Shown: one piece after another, positions 59,488 to 64,000 of the stretch | Numbering within the stretch: position 1 is the stretch's first letter | How the letters are laid out: each line of letters begins with the position of its first letter | Source: JBAXXL01 sp037127915 | GTDB taxonomy: Bacteria > Bacteroidota > Ignavibacteria > Kapaibacteriales > UBA2268 | NCBI GenBank assembly: GCA_037127915.1 | Contig: JBAXXL010000013.1 | Coordinates: 1 to 64,000 of the forward strand | Reading direction: 5' to 3' | DNA: 64,000 nucleotides | Translations under genes and position numbers: made by a program | Notes under the pieces: model-generated | Databases searched by the model: none | Told to the model about the DNA's origin: nothing | The model's input: only the letters and a program-made list of their open reading frames with translations

Positions 59488-59495
59488 TATTTTTG
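59488..59495 (+). promoter_or_regulatory. Possible -7 box of smc
   Basis: TATTTTTG fits TAnnTTTG, with TTTG at 59459-59462, 25 bases upstream, slightly farther than usual. Start near 59502, 29 bases before the ATG. Confidence 0.4.
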
Positions 59496-59530
59496 TGTTT
59501 TATAAAGACTGCAAATAGCAAAAAAGATAT

Positions 59531-62500
59531 ATGTATTTATCAAGTATAGAGCTCATAGGTTTTAAATCATTCGCTCAGAAAACCAAACTAACCTTCACTG
59601 ACGGTTTATCGGCAGTTGTGGGTCCGAACGGTTGCGGCAAATCGAATATTGTCGATGCCGTGCGTTGGGTATTGGGTGAAAAAAGAGCATCTGTACTGCG
59701 GTCGGAAGTAATGGAAAATGTTATATTTAACGGATCGCGAAAGCGTAAGCCTTTGGGTATGGCAGAAGTAACATTAACCATCGAAAACAACAAGAAAATT
59801 CTCCCTTTAGAATACGACCAAGTAACTATCACACGCCGTTTATTCCGTAGCGGTGAAAGTGAGTACCTGCTGAATAAAGTAAAATGCCGTATGCGCGATA
59901 TCCACGAATTATTTATGGATACGGGTATGGGTTCGGACAGCTATTCTGTAATCGAGCTTAAGATGGTTGAAGCTTTGCTTAGCGGCAGAGTGGACGACCG
60001 GAGAAGAATTTTCGAAGAAGCCGCCGGTATAAAGAAATACAAACAGCGCAGAAAGGAAACTTTATCGCGATTGGAAGCTGTAAACCGCGATATGGAACGC
60101 TATGTCGATATAATCGAGGAAGTGCGGAAAAACGTATTTTCACTTTCGCGCCAAGCTTCGAAAACCCGCCGCTATAATACTTTGCGTCAGGAACTCGAAG
60201 AAATAGAGATGAAACTCTATGCTCACGAATATAAAAAATTGAATACCGATAAAGAACTTATGCAGACTTCTTTAACGGCTTTAACTGCTGAAAAAGATCA
60301 AATCGAGAAAAACCATTCCGAATATATAGCTACTATCAATGCTCTGAAAAAAGAACTTAGCGAAATAGAAGAGAAAAATGAACTGGCCACCGCAGAAGAA
60401 AAAGCGTTGAGCACTCTAATAAAAGAGAAAGAACGTTCGTTAGCCGTTACGCAGGAACGTATCATAAGCTCCGAAGTCGAAGCGGCCCGTTTGGAAAAAG
60501 AGCTCGACGATGCTAAGATAAAGAAACAGACTATACTAAACGAATTGAAGTTTATCGAAGAGCGCTTAGCCGGTTTGGAAGCTAACAAGAAAACGGCGGA
60601 AGCGGATTTAACGGAATTGAAAATCGAAGGTTCCGAGCTGAACGATAAAACCAATGAATTAAGAAAGCAGGTATCCACTTGCAACGAACAAATGTTCTCA
60701 ATCAAGCATAATATTACTTCGCATAAAGATTCGCTTAATCGCCTAGAAAGCCGCAAGCAAACGTTGACCGACAGTATGAGCAAATTGGACAGCCAAACTG
60801 AGGATTTGAACCGTCAGCTCAGCCAATTGGAAGAAAAACGCTTGGAATTGGAAAACGCTCAGAAAGATTTTGAATCGGAAGTAAGCAACGCAAAGATGCA
60901 ATTGGATCGGGCGCAAGAAGAAAAGAAAGTATTAGAACAAAATATAGATTCCTACCGCGAACGATTGGACAATTCCAAATCGGAACTATCGTCGCGTAAA
61001 GCGTCGTTAGTTTTTCTTGAGGGGTTGGAAAGCGGTTCGGACAGTGTTAAGTACCTGAGCAAATCGAAATGGCTGGAGGGTAAAGACAAAACTCTTTTCG
61101 GCGAAATCACCGATACGAACGATAGATTTCGTGTGGCTCTTCACGCCGCATTGGGCGATGCCGGACAAAGCTTTATAATTGATGACGACGTAAATGCCTT
61201 CGAAGCTATTGAAATGCTAAAATCGAACAAAAAAGGCAAAGTTGGTTTCATTAGCACAGCAAAATCAAAAGCACCACACATGGAAAACAGCTCAATCAAA
61301 GGTGAAGGAATTTTCGGGAAAGTAAGTTCGTTGGTAGATTCAAGTGACGAAATAAAGAATGTGCTGGAGCTTTTGCTAGGTGCAACGTATATTGTCGCAA
61401 GCCGCGCTGACGCTGCAAAAGCATTGACTATGGGTGCCGACAGAGCTGTTACATTGGAAGGCGAAATTTTCCATAAGAGCGGCTATATCCAAGGCGGTTC
61501 ATCATCGAAAAGCGAAGGGATTACAATAGGTAGAAAAGAGCGCATCAAAAAGCTGAATGCTGAAATTAAAAGTTGGGAAGAAAAAGTAGCCGATTTGGAT
61601 AAGAAAATCATTCAAACACGCGAAAGCGTTGTACTTTTGGATATACCCGATTTTGAAAGTAAACTTCGCCAAGCCGAACGCGAGCAAACGCAGAATAAAA
61701 ATGACCAAGCGCGCTTGGAAATTCAGTTTGAATCCGCCTACCGTAATCAGCAATTAACCGATGAGAACAAAGATTCTTATATAAAAGAAATATCGAATAT
61801 TGACGGTGAAATTAAGAATCACAGCGTGGAAATCGAACGTCTTGAACCGATGCAGTTGCAAGCCGAAAAAGATTACGCTGAATACCACCAAAGTTTAATG
61901 GAATTTGAAGGTAAGCTGAATCAGTTCAATGATAATTTGAAAACAGCTGAGATTAAGCACGTTCAGGTGCAATCGGATATTTCGCAGGCTTTGGATAATA
62001 TCAACCGGTTGAAGACGGATAATATTAGATTGGACGAGGAATCTGCCCACAAGAAAAATGAAATCGAAAAAAGTTTAAATTCTAAAGAACTTTTGGCGAA
62101 AGAAATTGTTAATCTTCAAATTGTTTTAGAAGAATCGATAATTAAAGAAAATGAAGCATCGGCAAAAGTTGCACTCACAAGCGAAGAACGCAAAGTGATT
62201 TCGGAGCAAATAGAAATAAACAGCAACGAAATCGAAGGTCTTCAGAAAGAATTGCTCAGAAAAAGCGAGCAAATTCATAAGATTGATTTGACTTTCAATG
62301 AAGTAACTATCAATTTGAATTTCATAATCGCCCGTTCGCAGGAAAACTACAGCGTTGAGCTTGCAACTTATGAATATACTGAGGAAGAAGATTTTTCGAT
62401 TGAGAATTCTAAAAAGGAAATCGAAGAGCTTAAGGATAAACTTTCGAAATTGGGGAGTATCAATTTCCAAGCTTTAGAAGAGTTTGATGTTCAAAAAGAA

Positions 62501-63052
62501 CGTTTGGATTTCTCCGAACGCCAGATGCAGGATTTGTTGGACTCCAAAGAAATATTAAACCAAACGATAGCCGAAATAAATGTCCAAGCAGAGAAGAATT
62601 TCTCGGAAACTTTCGACGCCATCCGCATTAATTTCAAAATGCTCTTCCAAAAGCTTTTCGGTGAAGAAGGTGAAGCCGATATTGTATTAGCCGGTACTGA
62701 TTTGTTGGAAGCGGATATAGAAGTTAGCGCTAAGCCGCCCGGAAAAAAACCGCATAGTATAGAAATGCTTTCCGGTGGTGAAAAAACGCTTACGGCGATA
62801 GCTTTGCTATTTGCAATATATCTCGTTAAACCGAGTCCTTTCTGTATATTGGACGAGGTTGACGCGCCATTGGATGATAAAAACATTATGTTGTTTTTGA
62901 ATATGATTAAGGATTTTGGAAATAATACCCAATTCCTGCTCGTTACTCATAACAAGAAATCAATGGCGGAATCGGAAAACTTATATGGTATCACAATGCA
63001 GGAAGACGGCGTTTCGAAAGTAGTGTCTGTGAATTTAGAGGCAATCAAATAA
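59531..63052 (+). CDS. smc: Chromosome segregation protein SMC
   Basis: A 1173-residue ATPase that with ScpAB organises the chromosome. Walker A GPNGCGKS (31-38), followed by NIVDAVRWVLGE; long coiled coils (about 165-490 and 690-1000); a hinge (about 495-680, with DTNDRFRVALHAALGDAGQ as DRFRVALHAALGD and GRKERI after it); the C-terminal signature MLSGGEKTLTAIALLFAIY, Walker B PFCILDEVDAPLDD and the His switch LLVTHNKKSM. Full length. Its stop overlaps the mltG start by one base (TAATG). Confidence 0.97.
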   Translation: MYLSSIELIGFKSFAQKTKLTFTDGLSAVVGPNGCGKSNIVDAVRWVLGEKRASVLRSEVMENVIFNGSRKRKPLGMAEVTLTIENNKKILPLEYDQVTITRRLFRSGESEYLLNKVKCRMRDIHELFMDTGMGSDSYSVIELKMVEALLSGRVDDRRRIFEEAAGIKKYKQRRKETLSRLEAVNRDMERYVDIIEEVRKNVFSLSRQASKTRRYNTLRQELEEIEMKLYAHEYKKLNTDKELMQTSLTALTAEKDQIEKNHSEYIATINALKKELSEIEEKNELATAEEKALSTLIKEKERSLAVTQERIISSEVEAARLEKELDDAKIKKQTILNELKFIEERLAGLEANKKTAEADLTELKIEGSELNDKTNELRKQVSTCNEQMFSIKHNITSHKDSLNRLESRKQTLTDSMSKLDSQTEDLNRQLSQLEEKRLELENAQKDFESEVSNAKMQLDRAQEEKKVLEQNIDSYRERLDNSKSELSSRKASLVFLEGLESGSDSVKYLSKSKWLEGKDKTLFGEITDTNDRFRVALHAALGDAGQSFIIDDDVNAFEAIEMLKSNKKGKVGFISTAKSKAPHMENSSIKGEGIFGKVSSLVDSSDEIKNVLELLLGATYIVASRADAAKALTMGADRAVTLEGEIFHKSGYIQGGSSSKSEGITIGRKERIKKLNAEIKSWEEKVADLDKKIIQTRESVVLLDIPDFESKLRQAEREQTQNKNDQARLEIQFESAYRNQQLTDENKDSYIKEISNIDGEIKNHSVEIERLEPMQLQAEKDYAEYHQSLMEFEGKLNQFNDNLKTAEIKHVQVQSDISQALDNINRLKTDNIRLDEESAHKKNEIEKSLNSKELLAKEIVNLQIVLEESIIKENEASAKVALTSEERKVISEQIEINSNEIEGLQKELLRKSEQIHKIDLTFNEVTINLNFIIARSQENYSVELATYEYTEEEDFSIENSKKEIEELKDKLSKLGSINFQALEEFDVQKERLDFSERQMQDLLDSKEILNQTIAEINVQAEKNFSETFDAIRINFKMLFQKLFGEEGEADIVLAGTDLLEADIEVSAKPPGKKPHSIEMLSGGEKTLTAIALLFAIYLVKPSPFCILDEVDAPLDDKNIMLFLNMIKDFGNNTQFLLVTHNKKSMAESENLYGITMQEDGVSKVVSVNLEAIK

Positions 63053-64000
63053 TGAAAAAAGCAAAATCAAATAGAAAAAAAAGGGTGAAGTTCAATTTAT
63101 CAACACCGTTGAGAATTACTTTAGGTGTTGTTGTTACTTTGCTAATTGGCATTCTTGTTTTCAATTCGATTTATAAATCGGCATTGAACAAACTAACCCC
63201 GGAAACATCAGTGTTAATTAACATCCAAAAGGGTGAAAGTATTAACCAGATAGTTGATGAATTCAACGCCAAAGGGATGATGAAACCTGGCTGGATTTAT
63301 AAGTTCTATTTCAAATATACAGCAAAATTCGAAAACAGATTTATCGCGGCGGGAAGTTTCAGCATTCCTTCTTCCATAACGCACTATGAGTTGATTGATA
63401 GAATGGTAACGGGTGAATTTTCGGCATTCCGTAAGATTACATTTCCCGAAGGCTTGACATTTGAAGAGATTGCACAAATTGCCGCAAAAAAAGGTGGAGT
63501 AAACGAAGCGGAATTTTTGGAACTTTGCACATCGGATTCTGTTTTAAAAGCGCATAAAATAGATTCCAAAAACATAGAAGGGTTCCTACTGCCGGAAACA
63601 TACTTTTTCAAATTCGATGCAACAGCTAAAGACATTTTCAACCGTCTTCTTTTCGCCGCGGAAGATAATTGGACAACGGAAATGGACTCAAAAGCTAAAG
63701 CAATTAATATGAGCAAAAAGCAAGTGCTGACATTAGCTTCGATTATCGAAGCCGAAACACCATCGGCAAAAGAATATCGGAAAGTCAGCGGAGTTTACCA
63801 TAACCGCTTGCGTATTGGCATGCCGTTACAAGCAGACCCAACGGTGCAATATGGTTTGGGTATGAAGAAAAAACTCCTTCGCTCGGATCTGAAGACGCCA
63901 ACCCCATACAACACTTATATGACCCGTGGTTTGCCGCCTACTCCGATCAATAACCCCGGCAAAGGAGCGATATTAGCCGCTTTGGAACCCGAGCAACATA
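63052..64000 (+). CDS. mltG: Endolytic murein transglycosylase MltG, 3' end beyond the right edge
   Basis: MltG (YceG) cuts nascent peptidoglycan strands at the inner membrane and so sets glycan length. The open frame runs from ATG 63052 off the window (316 codons). A basic N-terminus, one membrane segment (about 20-38), a LysM-like part (INIQKGESINQIVDEF), FPEGLTFEEIAQIAA, GFLLPETYFF, then the catalytic Glu233 in LASIIEAETPSAKEY and the family motifs YHNRLRIGMPLQADPTVQYG and PTPINNPGKGAILAAL. Translationally linked to smc. Confidence 0.95.
   Translation, partial: MKKAKSNRKKRVKFNLSTPLRITLGVVVTLLIGILVFNSIYKSALNKLTPETSVLINIQKGESINQIVDEFNAKGMMKPGWIYKFYFKYTAKFENRFIAAGSFSIPSSITHYELIDRMVTGEFSAFRKITFPEGLTFEEIAQIAAKKGGVNEAEFLELCTSDSVLKAHKIDSKNIEGFLLPETYFFKFDATAKDIFNRLLFAAEDNWTTEMDSKAKAINMSKKQVLTLASIIEAETPSAKEYRKVSGVYHNRLRIGMPLQADPTVQYGLGMKKKLLRSDLKTPTPYNTYMTRGLPPTPINNPGKGAILAALEPEQH

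Overview
The window looks like a chromosome segment of an AT-rich member of the Bacteroidota/Chlorobiota (FCB) group, possibly Kapabacteria- or Ignavibacteria-like; that finer placement is a guess. The reasons are five large secreted proteins with a type IX secretion (T9SS, Por) C-terminal sorting domain, a PorV/PorQ-type barrel, DUF3078 barrels, several predicted signal peptides cleaved just before Gln together with a glutaminyl cyclase, and promoters of the Bacteroidota type (TAnnTTTG at -7, TTTG about 20 bases upstream).

Layout. 1-3.8 kb: an operon on the minus strand with three tandem secreted beta-helix paralogs followed by a repeat protein that runs off the left edge. 4.3-6.8 kb: lptB, a DUF3078 barrel, queF and queD (LPS export and queuosine precursor). 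7.2-9.8 kb: a broken RhuM-like gene, a YbgC-type thioesterase, a PorV/PorQ barrel, a small exported protein and a possible structured RNA. 10.1-15.7 kb: a YhcG (DUF1016) nuclease, a 1050-residue T9SS cargo, and a repeat-filled gap that holds a remnant of another sorting domain. 15.7-18 kb: a lone nuoH and a glycosyltransferase. 18.2-24 kb: an accessory island with a tyrosine recombinase that has lost several catalytic residues, two exported proteins, and two more YhcG genes embedded among fragments of an Eco57I-like restriction-modification gene. 24-31.5 kb: housekeeping genes (ArsC/LMW phosphatase family, anmK, DJ-1 family, acylphosphatase), a T9SS-exported esterase, tRNA-Arg(CCT), a DUF494 gene and ybeY. 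31.7-37.5 kb: a surface-polysaccharide operon (YfhO-type membrane protein, glutaminyl cyclase lipoprotein, flippase, UDP-galactopyranose mutase). 37.9-43.1 kb: a T9SS metalloprotease and a T9SS propeller protein. 43.4-49.6 kb: minus-strand genes for PBP1A, an SDR, FolK, FolB, an OsmC family protein, a glutamine amidotransferase and LspA. 49.7-64 kb: a SpoT-like protein with a degenerate synthetase region, an FKBP isomerase, an SGNH/MBOAT acylation pair, a T9SS arylsulfotransferase-like protein, a HAD-fold lipoprotein without catalytic Asp, smc, and mltG cut by the right edge.

The most unusual thing is the amount of short palindromic DNA. Most longer intergenic gaps are mosaics of several hairpin-forming repeat families, and in at least two of them the stems differ between copies while pairing is kept. 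Palindromes also lie in frame inside genes at equivalent sites: in the linker between the N-terminal and nuclease domains of all three YhcG paralogs, and just before the last conserved block of three T9SS sorting domains. One element (core ACAGACA-TTCT-TGTCTGT) occurs both inside two genes and twice between genes. This resembles a mobile or copied palindromic element tolerated in coding sequence, comparable in principle to Rickettsia palindromic elements. No dedicated mobilising enzyme is visible here. All family calls come from reading the translations; no database search was run.
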